Below are positions 24,858 to 34,516 of a stretch of 64,000 bases of DNA, one piece after another. The notes below the pieces were generated by a model. It saw only the letters and a program-made list of their open reading frames with translations. It was not told where the DNA came from and ran no database searches. Every line of letters starts with the position of its first letter. The first letter of the stretch is position 1. Source of the stretch: Nostoc sp. MG11 (GTDB taxonomy: Bacteria; Cyanobacteriota; Cyanobacteriia; Cyanobacteriales; Nostocaceae); NCBI RefSeq assembly GCF_014904695.1, contig NZ_JACXXN010000024.1, positions 34,242-98,241 of the forward strand, given 5' to 3'. A program made the position numbers and the translations under genes.

Positions 24858-25733
24858 ATGTCCTTTTTTAAAACTCCGCTGATTGGTTTAAAAGCTGACT
24901 CATTTCGTCACCCATTAGATCTGGAAGCTACCAAAACTCTCAAGCAGATACCAGGCATAGACATGATGGTACGAAACTGGCTTGGGCCAATGGCAGAGCA
25001 GGTTTTTTATGTGGAAAATATTGCCTCTAGCATTTTGGTAGGTGAAAAACAACTGCCGGATTTACACAAGCTGTTGTTAGACGCCTGTAAAATCCTGGAT
25101 ATAGAGCCTCCCCAGTTATACGTTCGGCAACATCCGGCTCCCAACGCCTATACTTTTGCTGTTAGGGGTAAGCAACCTTTTATTGTGCTGCACACCTCGT
25201 TGATTGATATTCTGACACCAGAAGAAATACAGGCAGTAATTGCCCATGAATTGGGGCATCTCAAATGTGACCACAGCGTTTACTTGACGCCTGTAAATTT
25301 ATTAATATTAGCGGCAGCAGTTGTCCCCAATGTCGGAACCTTCTTGGCTCAAGCGATACAGGCACAACTTTTAGAATGGGTACGCTGTGCTGAGTTTACC
25401 TGCGATCGCGCCGCTTTGTTAGCAACCCAAGACCCTAAAGTTGTCATGTCAGTATTGATGAAGTTGGCTGGTGGTTCCCCAATCTTGGCTCCACAGCTTA
25501 ATCTCGATGCTTTTGTTGACCAAGCTCGTGCTTACGATGATATCAGTAAGACTGAACTAGGTGAAATGGTCAAAGCCGCCCGCACAGCCCAATTAACCCA
25601 TCCAGTACCAGTACTGCGAGCACGAGAAATTGACCGCTGGGCAAGTAGCACAGAGTATCAATCTTTATTGCAAGGTCAAGGAACAAAGTATACAGATGAA
25701 ATCTCACCCAAGGGCGGGTGGCGCAACTGGTAA
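24858..25733 (+). CDS. M48-family zinc metalloprotease (HtpX/Oma1-like)
   Basis: The product (291 aa) has the zinc site HELGH (residues 130-134, in VIAHELGHLKCDH) and the third-ligand region WVRCAEFTCDRAAL, with Glu179 as likely ligand. A hydrophobic stretch (about 142-170) between them may anchor it in the membrane. M48 proteases cut misfolded or specific membrane proteins. I chose ATG 24858, which gives MSFFKTPLIGLKADSF; the upstream extension from 24795 has no family resemblance. It follows murA on the same strand and could be part of its transcription unit. Confidence 0.88.
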   Translation: MSFFKTPLIGLKADSFRHPLDLEATKTLKQIPGIDMMVRNWLGPMAEQVFYVENIASSILVGEKQLPDLHKLLLDACKILDIEPPQLYVRQHPAPNAYTFAVRGKQPFIVLHTSLIDILTPEEIQAVIAHELGHLKCDHSVYLTPVNLLILAAAVVPNVGTFLAQAIQAQLLEWVRCAEFTCDRAALLATQDPKVVMSVLMKLAGGSPILAPQLNLDAFVDQARAYDDISKTELGEMVKAARTAQLTHPVPVLRAREIDRWASSTEYQSLLQGQGTKYTDEISPKGGWRNW

Positions 25734-25786
25734 GCTCACTAAAACTTTATCTGTACGATTAAACTTTGTGTCTTTGTGAACCAGCG

Positions 25787-25832
25787 CTCTCCGGCGGGTT
25801 TCCCAACCTAGGCTACTGGTGAACCCGGAGAG
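25787..25832. repeat. Hairpin repeat CTCTCCGG...CCGGAGAG
   Basis: The arms CTCTCCGG and CCGGAGAG at the ends of a 46-bp segment pair, with further GGTT/AACC pairing inside after a 2-base bulge. It lies between the convergent M48 and glycosyltransferase genes and may serve as a terminator or be a dispersed repeat. Confidence 0.55.
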
Positions 25833-25932
25833 TGGTTAATTAATTATCACCACAGAGGCACTAGGGCACAAAGAATATTAAAAGTTGAACGCTATACCTT
25901 GCAGGGCTGGTGATGTGAAAATAACAAGGGAT

Positions 25933-27090
25933 TTAGCCTGTAGGCTGATCTGAAGCGTATTGGGACAACAGTTGAGCAATTTGCTGATTAATAGTTGTCA
26001 CATCAAAACGCTGACTAGCGATCGCCTGAGCATTATGAGCTATAGTTGCAGTTGTTTGTGCCTCCTGAAGACAGGTGGTAATCACTTGTGCAAGTTCCTG
26101 GGGTTTTCCTGGCGTCACTAGAAAACCATTGATCCCATGTTCTACTAACTCTATTGCACCCCCAGCTTTTGCTGCTACCACAGGGCGTCCGCATAGCATT
26201 GCCTCAACAATCACTCTACCAAATGGTTCTGGGGAAGTGGAGGTATGTGCTACCACTTCACAAGCAGCCATTAACTGGGGAATATCTGAACGAAATCCTA
26301 AAAATTTAACACGGTTTTCTAACCCCATTTCAGCAACTTGTTGATGTAACTGTTGCACATAATCTTGTTCGCCAAATAGTGCATCACCAACTAAAAGTGC
26401 TGTCACCTGTGGCGGACACTCAGCAAGCGCAGTAATTAAAATATGCTGCCCTTTCCAAGGTGCAAGACGGCTAAAGTGTCCGACTACAAATTGCCCTTCT
26501 AGTCCTAACTTTTGTTTTAATTGCTTAATATCAGATTCGCTAGTTTGATAGATTTTTGGTTCAAAGCCGTTATAAACAACTTTGATAATATCTGGGTTAC
26601 CTCCCGCTTGCACAAAGGCTGTTTTACTAGCTTGAGAATTGGCAATTACTAATGATGCCAAACGATTAGCAAGGTTTATCGCAATACGAAGGTTTGTTTG
26701 GCTGAAATGTTCTTGAGAAAGAATATCGTGCAAATGATAGACCAGAGGGCGACGGCTGAATAAACTAGCTAATGCCCCAACAACTAATGCTTTTTGGGTG
26801 TTTGCATAAATTAAATCGTATTCACTAGCTCTTTTGACTACTTTAGTAATCAGCGGGATAATTTGTCCCAGACTTTTTAATCCTTGAGTCAAACTGCTTT
26901 CTTTGCGAACTTGAATTGTTTGCGTAGCGAGAACTTCTACCGGGATACTATTTTGCTGTAGTAAATTTTTAAATGATCCATCTGCAAATAGTCCTACAAG
27001 AGCGCGATCGCGATATGGTTTAGCAATATCTATTAAACATAATTCTGCACCACCTGGTTTACCACTTTGGTCTAAAAAAAGAATTTTCAT
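25933..27090 (-). CDS. GT4-family glycosyltransferase
   Basis: The 385-residue GT-B protein starts MKILFLDQSGKPGGAELCLI (the N-terminal nucleotide-fold glycine loop). It has the GT4 donor-site motif in FGRVIVEAMLCGRPVVAAKAGG (about 290-310), with the E-x7-E type region SPEPFGRVIVEAM. It transfers a sugar from a nucleotide-sugar, probably in exopolysaccharide or lipid glycan synthesis. It lies 65 bp downstream of a second GT4 gene on the same strand and is likely co-transcribed with it. The start is ATG at 27090. Confidence 0.9.
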   Translation of the reverse strand: MKILFLDQSGKPGGAELCLIDIAKPYRDRALVGLFADGSFKNLLQQNSIPVEVLATQTIQVRKESSLTQGLKSLGQIIPLITKVVKRASEYDLIYANTQKALVVGALASLFSRRPLVYHLHDILSQEHFSQTNLRIAINLANRLASLVIANSQASKTAFVQAGGNPDIIKVVYNGFEPKIYQTSESDIKQLKQKLGLEGQFVVGHFSRLAPWKGQHILITALAECPPQVTALLVGDALFGEQDYVQQLHQQVAEMGLENRVKFLGFRSDIPQLMAACEVVAHTSTSPEPFGRVIVEAMLCGRPVVAAKAGGAIELVEHGINGFLVTPGKPQELAQVITTCLQEAQTTATIAHNAQAIASQRFDVTTINQQIAQLLSQYASDQPTG

Positions 27091-27155
27091 ATAATCTCCT
27101 TGTAATACCCCATCCTCGAATTTCTGTCTATAAAGAGTAGTTAAATTAAATTTCT

Positions 27156-28340
27156 TTAAGCTAATAGAATATTGCGTACTTGCTGAGCAATTTTACTCCA
27201 GTCGTAGTGTGTAGTGGCGTACTGACGACAGGCTTCTCGTGAAGGCATAGATATGTTTTCCAAAAACACATTTTCTAGTTTTTCAGTAATACTAGAAGCT
27301 TCAATAGAAGTAGTAATTAAATTGGGTGAAAAGTTCTCTAAAATTTCCGGCATTCCACCAACTGGAGTACACATAACTGGAGTACCACAGGCTAAAGATT
27401 CGACTATCGCTAATCCAAATCCTTCAAAAGATTGACTAGGCATGACGGTTAAATCAGCAGCTTGGTAAGCTATAGGTAACTGTTCATCAGGTATAAAACC
27501 TAAAAACTTAACATTGTCATCTAGCCCCAATTCTGTTGCTTGTTGTTGTAGTGTAGCTTGTATGTGTCCACGACCTGCGATCGCCAGCCAAATATCTGGA
27601 ATTTTCGGTTTAATTGTCGCCACAGCTTGCAATAATTTATCAAGCCCTACTCGATGTACTAAACGACGGGATGTAAATAAAATACGGCGATTAGTGGGCC
27701 AGCCTAACTTTGTTCGAGCCTCTTGAGGTGATAAATTTGTTTGAAATTTGGTAATATCCACTCCACCGGGGATAACATGAATTTTACTCCAGGGAATTTG
27801 ATATTTTTGATGTAGAATATTGCCAAATGCTTTGCTAAGAACAATAAAGCGATCGCAGCGGTTATAAGTACTTTGTTCTATCAGCCAATGCTTAAGAAAA
27901 ATACTCAGTTTTTTATTAACAACTTCCTGCTGACTCTCCGAAGCCCAAGGGCCATGAAAGTTAAAAGTAATTGGTACTCCCTTCGGTAAAATATCTAAAA
28001 TAGGAAAACTGTATAATGCAAAATGCAGATTAATTGCATCTGGTTTGCTAACTCTAGTTTTCTTAAAGTTCATGCGAATTGACCATAGTCTTTGCCAAAT
28101 GGCACTATCTGGAGAAGCCAAGTTAGTTAGCTTAATTGGCAAATTTTGTTTACCTTCTGGTAGACCAACTCCACATAATTCAACCTGGTCTTGATTTGCT
28201 GCTAATTTATGAGTTAGTTCATAAATATATCTTTCTAAACCTCCGGGTGTTTTGGGAAACCATCCTAATCCTAGAGTGAGAATTGACGCAGATGTTGAAT
28301 CAAAATTTTCTTTGTGACTTTTCAAAAATGTGTCTCCCAT
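27156..28340 (-). CDS. GT4-family glycosyltransferase
   Basis: The 394-residue GT-B protein has ILTLGLGWFPKTPGGLERYI at residues 20-39 (acceptor-side glycine loop) and the donor-site motif SFEGFGLAIVESLACGTPV with the family E-x7-E arrangement. WPTNRRILFTSRRLVHRVGLD is the inter-domain strand typical of these enzymes. It is the first gene of a two-gene unit with the GT4 gene at 25933-27090. The two glycosyltransferases probably act in the same surface-polysaccharide pathway; donor sugar unknown. The start is ATG at 28340. Confidence 0.9.
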   Translation of the reverse strand: MGDTFLKSHKENFDSTSASILTLGLGWFPKTPGGLERYIYELTHKLAANQDQVELCGVGLPEGKQNLPIKLTNLASPDSAIWQRLWSIRMNFKKTRVSKPDAINLHFALYSFPILDILPKGVPITFNFHGPWASESQQEVVNKKLSIFLKHWLIEQSTYNRCDRFIVLSKAFGNILHQKYQIPWSKIHVIPGGVDITKFQTNLSPQEARTKLGWPTNRRILFTSRRLVHRVGLDKLLQAVATIKPKIPDIWLAIAGRGHIQATLQQQATELGLDDNVKFLGFIPDEQLPIAYQAADLTVMPSQSFEGFGLAIVESLACGTPVMCTPVGGMPEILENFSPNLITTSIEASSITEKLENVFLENISMPSREACRQYATTHYDWSKIAQQVRNILLA

Positions 28341-29306
28341 AATGTATTGAGCATGAGTTTATTAATTACACCAAGCTCAACCGCCTATTTTGAATTCAGC
28401 AGCCAATTGCTGATGCTAGTACTTATATCCTGCCATTCTATGCATTATCCGCACTTTTCAAGTAGCTTTGCATACAAATCTGATTTTAATTTGGGATTAT
28501 TTAAAAACCTAAGTTATTAAAGTCAACAACTGCATACACATTATAAATAAGAGTTTATTTTTTGTAAGGACACTAATTTATAAACTATTTATATCTTTAT
28601 GTCAACAATAAAAATGAAACACATATTCTGTTAAATAAATAACACTATCTATGATAGATATGATACTTGCATAATAATTGTATATCTAATTTTTTCATCA
28701 TGTTGATCAGTGCTCATTCTATCAAAAGCAACAATTTTATATGAATAAAAGTAATTAGATCATCAATAATTTTGTATTAATATTTACTTAATATATTGTT
28801 TAAAAGTAAATATTAATACTTTGAATGATTCCGGTTAAAACTATTAATTTAAATTTGAAATATTGATATTATTTTCATAAAGCTTTAGTAAATGCTAAAT
28901 CATTAATATCAATTCTTTGTTATTTATATATATGTACTGCTAAACGCAATCTCAGCAATTAAGTATCAATTATTTTCTGGGCTTAGATAGTTTTAAGTAA
29001 ACAAACGCAAATAAATACAACTGCACAAAATAGTCAATATTCTATACCTAAACGTCGATATTATCAGGGTTTTGGATGTTAACAATTAATATTTATTTGC
29101 AGCAGTATACTTAATAATCTACATAGTCAGTCTGTATACATCTCAAAATGCAGGTATAGCAGAATACGATGTATTCAAGTTGTGATATTTAGCTGTTAAT
29201 TACTGGTCTGTATGCTGTGATGTATATACAGTCAAGTGTAACTATGTTTTTTTTGGAATTCCAGAAAAAATGAGCATTTAAAAGGAATTACAAGCTTAGG
29301 AATTTT
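28341..29306. other. Long AT-rich intergenic region between divergent genes
   Basis: Nearly 1 kb of strongly AT-rich DNA without a credible gene. It separates the divergent GT4 gene and the secreted beta-propeller gene and must hold both promoters. An NtcA-like GTA-N8-TAC site (29154-29167) is listed separately. A 68-codon plus-strand frame at 28314-28520 overlaps the GT start and has no protein-like character. Confidence 0.5.
29154..29167 (+). promoter_or_regulatory. NtcA-like box GTA-N8-TAC upstream of the beta-propeller gene
   Basis: GTATAGCAGAATAC matches the consensus core GTA-N8-TAC of NtcA, the cyanobacterial nitrogen-control regulator. It lies 140 bp before the start at 29307. I do not find a good TA-N3-T -10 element at the expected 20-24 bp spacing, so the match may be chance. 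Confidence 0.2.
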
Positions 29307-31529
29307 ATGAAAAACAAATTACTACTAAAGTTAGAAAAATTCTGTCAACATCTCCATCAGCGTATCAAGAAGCTATCTCAAACTAGACGTTGGCACAAAA
29401 ATAAAACTTTCAACTTTTTACTCAGTCTAACTGTCGGAGTAATTGTTACTTCCGTTGGAATTACAACAGATTGGGCTACAACTGGAACGCCTGCACTGAC
29501 ATACAAAACATCTTGGATAGGTAATACTTTCGGCAGTGGAAACCTGCGGGTACAAAACAATATAGAGGCCATGTATGTTGCTGCCGATGGCAAAGTTTAT
29601 ACTAACAGCCATTGGGATGAAGCTGGAGCAGAAGCACAAATATACAAAGATGGCAAAGTAATTAGTGCTATTGGTGATACTCACGGCTGGAGTCGTAGCG
29701 GTGGCAAAGCTGTGGCTGTAAATAGTAAATATATTTACATTGCCATGAGCCAAGGTGCAATGGATAAGGCAAAAGAAGATTATCCCTCAGAAGGAACAAC
29801 TTGGTATTGCGTCAGACGTTACGACTTATCTGGAAAACCTGCACCATTTCCTGAAGGACGTGGCTGGGATAAAAGTATGTTAATCACCAGCACCAAAAGT
29901 GAAGTTACTGGATTAGCAACTGCGGGAAGCGAGTTGTATGTGAGTGATTTTGCTAGCGATCGCATTCGTGTCTACAATACTGACACAATGAAAGAACTTC
30001 GCAGCTTTAGCGTTGCTCGTCCGGGAGCAATAACCCTTGATAAACAAGAAAATCTGTGGATTATTCAAAGCAAAAATGGTAGCAACCCTGCTAAAATTCT
30101 GCATTATTCCCAGACTGGAAAGCAATTGCCTCAACAGATTGCAGATGTTGTCGAACCAACAGCGATCGCAATTGATCATCAAGGTAGGCTGTTAGTGGCA
30201 GAAAATGGGCCGCGTCAGCAAATGTTGACTTATGACATCAAAGATAAACCAGTACAGGTGAGTAGTTTCGGTTGCAAAGGTGGTGTTTACGCAGGTATTC
30301 CGGGGGAAGTCCAAGATTTGAAACTTTATGGTCTTACCGGAGTCGGTACAGATAGCGCAGGTAATATCTATATTAATAGTAATGGTTTCAACAAATCAGG
30401 AACGGATTTACGCAAATTCTCACCATCGGGAAAACAGTTGTGGCAATTACTTGGATTGATATTTGTCGATAATGCGGATGCTGATCCCAAAACTAATGGT
30501 ATAGACGTATTTACCAAGCACGAACACTATTTGATGGATTACAGTCAGCCGGCTGGCAAACAGTGGACTTATAAAAGCTATACTTTAAACGCTGTCAAAT
30601 ATCCTCAAGATCCACGCTTGCATACATCGCCAGATGGAACCTTTGTTCGTCGCATCAAAGGTAAGCCTTTCTTGTTCCTCACAAATATGTATGGCAGCTT
30701 TCTGCAAATATATCGTTTCAATCCAGCTACAGATGGCAAAATTGCTATTCCAGCGGGGATGTTTGTAGGTAGTAATGGCGGAGATAAAAAATCCATCTCA
30801 GGAACTTGGCCACCGCAGCAACCGGAAAAAGGCGAGTGGATATGGCGAGATAGTAACGGTAATGGGGCGTTTGAAAAGAATGAGTATGATAGCAGTAAAG
30901 ACTACCCCTTTATCGGCGGATGGTGGGTAGATAGCAAAGGAGATGTTTGGAAAGCCTTGCGTTCCCACGATGGTAATGGTATTAGGCATTATCCTTTACA
31001 GGGAATAGATGCAAAGGGGAACCCCATTTATTCCTATAGTTTGATGCAAAAGCAAACCACTCCGAAGATATTTACAGATTTGCGGCGGATCGAATATTTC
31101 CCAGAAACAGATACTATGTATTTGTCAGGCTTCACAGGAGAGCATCCTGCGATCGGTGACGATAATGGAGTCGTTGGTTCTGAGATTGCACGTTTTGACA
31201 ATTGGAGTCGAGGAAATCGCACTCCTCGTTATCGGATTGTGATTCCATACGACACCACTGGCAAGCGTGAAGTGTCCACTGCTGCGATGAGTGTGGCTGG
31301 AGAATATGTATTCGCCGTGACAGTAAAAACCGCAGAGGTATATGTCTACAACGCAGCAACGGGAACGCAAGTACAACAGTTAAAACCTGGCCCAGAAGTT
31401 GGAAATGAAAGCGGCTGGATTGATATACCCTACGGTATCCGCGCTTTTCGGCGTTCAAATGGTGAGTACTTAGTGTTTGTGGAAGAAGATTGGAAAGGAA
31501 AAGTGATTGTGTATAGACTGATGGGGTAA
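29307..31529 (+). CDS. Exported beta-propeller (NHL-like repeat) protein
   Basis: The 740-residue product has a long basic N-terminus and a hydrophobic segment (residues about 37-55, FLLSLTVGVIVTSVGITT), so it is exported or membrane anchored. The rest is repeated beta-sheet with propeller-like blades such as NLWIIQSKNGSNPAKILHYS, AIAIDHQGRLLVAENGP and VGTDSAGNIYINSNGFNKSG (each with a D-x-x-G-x-x-x-V/I-x pattern of NHL/SMP-30-like blades). The motif DSNGNGAFEKNEYD (about 513-526) looks like an EF-hand-type calcium loop. No catalytic residues can be assigned. The start is ATG at 29307 with a short AGGAA upstream. It is a single-gene unit ending at a perfect palindrome. Confidence 0.7.
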   Translation: MKNKLLLKLEKFCQHLHQRIKKLSQTRRWHKNKTFNFLLSLTVGVIVTSVGITTDWATTGTPALTYKTSWIGNTFGSGNLRVQNNIEAMYVAADGKVYTNSHWDEAGAEAQIYKDGKVISAIGDTHGWSRSGGKAVAVNSKYIYIAMSQGAMDKAKEDYPSEGTTWYCVRRYDLSGKPAPFPEGRGWDKSMLITSTKSEVTGLATAGSELYVSDFASDRIRVYNTDTMKELRSFSVARPGAITLDKQENLWIIQSKNGSNPAKILHYSQTGKQLPQQIADVVEPTAIAIDHQGRLLVAENGPRQQMLTYDIKDKPVQVSSFGCKGGVYAGIPGEVQDLKLYGLTGVGTDSAGNIYINSNGFNKSGTDLRKFSPSGKQLWQLLGLIFVDNADADPKTNGIDVFTKHEHYLMDYSQPAGKQWTYKSYTLNAVKYPQDPRLHTSPDGTFVRRIKGKPFLFLTNMYGSFLQIYRFNPATDGKIAIPAGMFVGSNGGDKKSISGTWPPQQPEKGEWIWRDSNGNGAFEKNEYDSSKDYPFIGGWWVDSKGDVWKALRSHDGNGIRHYPLQGIDAKGNPIYSYSLMQKQTTPKIFTDLRRIEYFPETDTMYLSGFTGEHPAIGDDNGVVGSEIARFDNWSRGNRTPRYRIVIPYDTTGKREVSTAAMSVAGEYVFAVTVKTAEVYVYNAATGTQVQQLKPGPEVGNESGWIDIPYGIRAFRRSNGEYLVFVEEDWKGKVIVYRLMG

Positions 31530-31656
31530 GTAACAATCACTTCGTTGAGTGTTCGATGACTCAAAACGATTAAAATTGCGACTACAAGAAATTAAGTCCG
31601 CATTTGCTGATTTCATGCTGAAAGGACTTTTCAACTAGAGCAATATACCTAGATAG

Positions 31657-31702
31657 AATTTGTAGCTCAAAGAAAGTTTAAACTTTCTTTGAGCTACAAA
31701 TT
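31657..31702. terminator. 46-bp perfect palindrome, bidirectional terminator
   Basis: Two 23-base arms (AATTTGTAGCTCAAAGAAAG plus TTT, then the exact complement) meet with no spacer, giving a long hairpin on either strand. It lies between the convergent beta-propeller and fasciclin genes, 15 bp from the fasciclin stop. It can terminate both, or mark a dispersed palindromic repeat. Confidence 0.75.
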
Positions 31703-31717
31703 TAAGTAATTGCTTGC

Positions 31718-32119
31718 TTATGCAGGAATTAAAACTGTATCGATGACGTGAATGACACCGTTATCAGCGGCAACATCTGGTGTTGCAACAGTGGCATTAT
31801 TTATTTTGACTCCATTAGAAGCGTCAATTTTCACATCAGAACCTTCAACAGTAGTAGCTGACTTCAGCTTAACTACATCGGATGAAAGTACCTTACCTGA
31901 AACAACATGATAAGTCAGGATTTTCTTGAGTTTTGGAATATCTTTGAGCAGTGCATCTACTGTACCTGCTGGAAGCTTAGCAAATGCCTCGTCAGTAGGT
32001 GCAAATACAGTAAATGGGCCAGCACCTTTCAGAGTATCTACCAAATTTGCAGCTTTGATTGCAGCAACTAATGTATTGAAAGACCCAGCATTCACAGCGG
32101 TATCAACAATGTCAGCCAT
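31718..32119 (-). CDS. Fasciclin (FAS1) domain protein
   Basis: The 133-residue protein is a single FAS1 domain: [20 protein letters not shown] (the FAS1 H1 region following [10 protein letters not shown]), then the H2 box [11 protein letters not shown] at the C-terminus, with [13 protein letters not shown] between. FAS1 domains act in adhesion and protein or glycan binding. No signal peptide is visible, so either it is cytoplasmic or exported by another route; many cyanobacterial single-domain members look like this. The start is ATG at 32119. It is convergent with the beta-propeller gene. Confidence 0.92.
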   Translation of the reverse strand: MADIVDTAVNAGSFNTLVAAIKAANLVDTLKGAGPFTVFAPTDEAFAKLPAGTVDALLKDIPKLKKILTYHVVSGKVLSSDVVKLKSATTVEGSDVKIDASNGVKINNATVATPDVAADNGVIHVIDTVLIPA

Positions 32120-32476
32120 GTGTTCTACCTAAAACTAATTTACATTCTGTTACAAACGTAACCTTTCTTAAAGTAGATAGTATCTACCTTTAGAGGTGTA
32201 TCTAATCGTCTTGATTACGATAATAAAAATGTGTTTTTTTATACCATTAACTTCAGTGATATTATTCTTAATTAAATCTCGTTTTTAATTTTGTTTGTGA
32301 ACGCGATCGCTTACTCATTGGGGTATAAACTGTACTGATTAAAAGCTAAGTTGAAGCTAAAACTTAACCTGCGAGATAGGATAACCGTATTTATTCTTTC
32401 AAAGACCTGAGCAGTTGAGTGGGACCAAAACACAAAATTTGTTATATAGAGCCATTGTGTCCAAAAAATTTGAAGT
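32120..32476. other. Intergenic region, no gene seen
   Basis: AT-rich stretch with one HIP1 octamer, lying upstream of the fasciclin gene and downstream of the dienelactone-hydrolase gene. No protein-like frame or clear hairpin. It presumably contains the fasciclin promoter. Confidence 0.45.
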
Positions 32477-33214
32477 CTAGGTTCCTTCTCGCAGATGTTT
32501 ATCAAAGAATCGTATCAGTTCATGCCAAGCATCCGCTGCCGCCAAGTGGTTATAGTCAGACCGTTCATGACAGAAAAAACCATGACCTGCATCTGGGTAA
32601 AGCTTTAGCCTGTAGTCTTTGCCAAGTTGTTGAAACCGGGACTCAATTTGTTGAATGCGATCGCGCCCAATGAAGGGATCGACACCCCCAAAGAACAAGT
32701 AAACCGGGACTGTAACGTCTTTCACAGCTTCAATCCATTCATCTGCAACCATACCGTAAAAGGGTGCTGCTGCCGCAATTTCAGTCGAGAACTTGCAGGC
32801 AGTCAGAAAGGTCAATCCACCTCCCAGACAAAATCCAGTCACGCCAACGCGATCGGGATACACATCTGATCGAGACTTTAGATCAGCCAACGCTGCTTGA
32901 ATGTCTTCCTCAATAGGTTTGCCAAAATCCAAACGCCACATCATTGTCATTGCCTGGTCAACTTCGTGGTATGCAAACTTGTTGTTGGGCAACTCTCGAT
33001 AGTATAAATCGGGCGTGAGAACAACATAACCTTCGCTGGCAATTCGAGTTGCTACGTCTTGGATATAGGGCGTTAAACCAAATGCCTCCATTAACAAGAG
33101 AACGGCTGGTTTTTGACCATCTTCAGGATGGGTAAACAAGAAAGCAGGCATCTGTCCATTGGGTGTAGAAATGAATACCGCTATTTGTTCAATTTTCGTG
33201 TTTGTGTCAATCAT
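32477..33214 (-). CDS. Dienelactone hydrolase family protein
   Basis: The 245-residue alpha/beta hydrolase has the nucleophile elbow GVTGFCLGGG (Cys129), Asp179 in FFGGVDPFIG and His211 in YPDAGHGFF. This Cys-Asp-His triad is that of dienelactone hydrolase, with Glu43 in LMEAFGL as the switch residue. The family opens lactone rings in aromatic degradation, but many members act on unknown esters. It is encoded 88 bp downstream of an AraC-type regulator on the same strand, so that regulator may control it. The start is ATG at 33214. Confidence 0.92.
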   Translation of the reverse strand: MIDTNTKIEQIAVFISTPNGQMPAFLFTHPEDGQKPAVLLLMEAFGLTPYIQDVATRIASEGYVVLTPDLYYRELPNNKFAYHEVDQAMTMMWRLDFGKPIEEDIQAALADLKSRSDVYPDRVGVTGFCLGGGLTFLTACKFSTEIAAAAPFYGMVADEWIEAVKDVTVPVYLFFGGVDPFIGRDRIQQIESRFQQLGKDYRLKLYPDAGHGFFCHERSDYNHLAAADAWHELIRFFDKHLREGT

Positions 33215-33302
33215 AGTCTTGAGTAGAACCTGTTGATACTGTAGAAAAGTTTCTATTCAGGACTCTAGAAGAAAGTTGCGGAATTTTTGGAAGTTCTTGC
33301 GG

Positions 33303-34220
33303 TCAGTCTTGCAACAGTTGTTTTGGAGTCATGCCAACCATGCGTTTAAAGCATCTTGTCAAATGGCTTTGATCGCAAAAACCTGTTCGCATCGCAATTT
33401 CTGCAATGCTTAGGTCGGTGTGCTTTAATAAATGTTTTGCCTTTTCAATTCGACGTTGCAGAATGTATTGGTGGGGTGTGATTCCCATCCTTTGCTTAAA
33501 CAGACGTAGAAAATGGTAGGGACTGAGTTGGGCGATCGCACTCAACTCAACTAGCTTCAAGTCTTGATGGAGATGCTCATGAATATACTCTGCCACTTGT
33601 TTCAAAATGGCTTGAGATAGTCCATCTGAATAACTAGAAAGCTTCGGTTGTGTAGTGCAATAGTTTCGTAAAAGGTGAATCGCTATGGTTGTTTTGAAGC
33701 TGTCAATCAGCAAATCACCGCCAATTTTGTCAGATTCTAGTTCTTCTCTCAAAGTCGAGAAAATCCCTTGAATTAACACATCTTGCTGACTCATAAACCG
33801 AGGTATGAGTTCAATGCGATCAGGATTGACAAAATCCTGACCCACTTGTCGGAGCAATGCAGGTTCAATTGCCAAGACCATGAACTCAACGCAGGTAGTC
33901 CAGTTACAGCGATGGGAAATACCCGCAGGAATTACTGCAATATCTCCCGTTCTCCGCCTTTCCCGCTCCAGCTTTCCATCTAACCATCGCTCTCCTAATG
34001 CAATTTTGTTATCCCCTACTTCTTCGGGTGAGTCAGGAAGCCCACAAGCGATGACATGCATAGTATGTTGATGCTCGGCGATTTCAAATTTTGGCTGTTG
34101 ATAAACTTCCAGATGCAGATGACTCCAGCCAGAACTTGAGAGGATAGAGGGTTTCGGCAAGAGTGAATTGGCGGCATTTGCTTGGCGATAATCAATAACT
34201 GGCACTTTTTGCACTGACAT
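33303..34220 (-). CDS. AraC-family transcriptional regulator
   Basis: The 305-residue protein has an N-terminal cupin-like sensor half (His-rich, with FEIAEHQHTMHVIACG at about 46-61) and a C-terminal AraC double HTH: VELSAIAQLSPYHFLRLFKQ, then IAEIAMRTGFCDQSHLTRCF and KRMVGMTPKQL. The second helix pair matches the AraC signature closely. It is followed by the dienelactone hydrolase gene on the same strand, its most likely target or operon partner. The ligand is unknown. The start is ATG at 34220. Confidence 0.92.
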   Translation of the reverse strand: MSVQKVPVIDYRQANAANSLLPKPSILSSSGWSHLHLEVYQQPKFEIAEHQHTMHVIACGLPDSPEEVGDNKIALGERWLDGKLERERRRTGDIAVIPAGISHRCNWTTCVEFMVLAIEPALLRQVGQDFVNPDRIELIPRFMSQQDVLIQGIFSTLREELESDKIGGDLLIDSFKTTIAIHLLRNYCTTQPKLSSYSDGLSQAILKQVAEYIHEHLHQDLKLVELSAIAQLSPYHFLRLFKQRMGITPHQYILQRRIEKAKHLLKHTDLSIAEIAMRTGFCDQSHLTRCFKRMVGMTPKQLLQD

Positions 34221-34516
34221 CTCAATTCCTCATGGCGATCTCGCTCAGTACTAACTTAAAAATGAGTGTAGAAGTGTTCCTTTATTGACTATCTCATTGG
34301 TAGCGTTTTGGTGACGATCGCCTTCAATGTGCCACTGAACAATGCGCTGGCGATCGCCAAACCGGATAGCATTGAAGACGCGAACCTATGAGCTAGATAC
34401 CTGACCAACTGGACGTTCTGGAAGCAGGTTCAGACAATAGCAGCAGCGCTGACGATCACACTGTGCGATCAAGCAGTGAAATTATTTAGGGAATATACAA
34501 CCGCGCTTGTTGTCCG

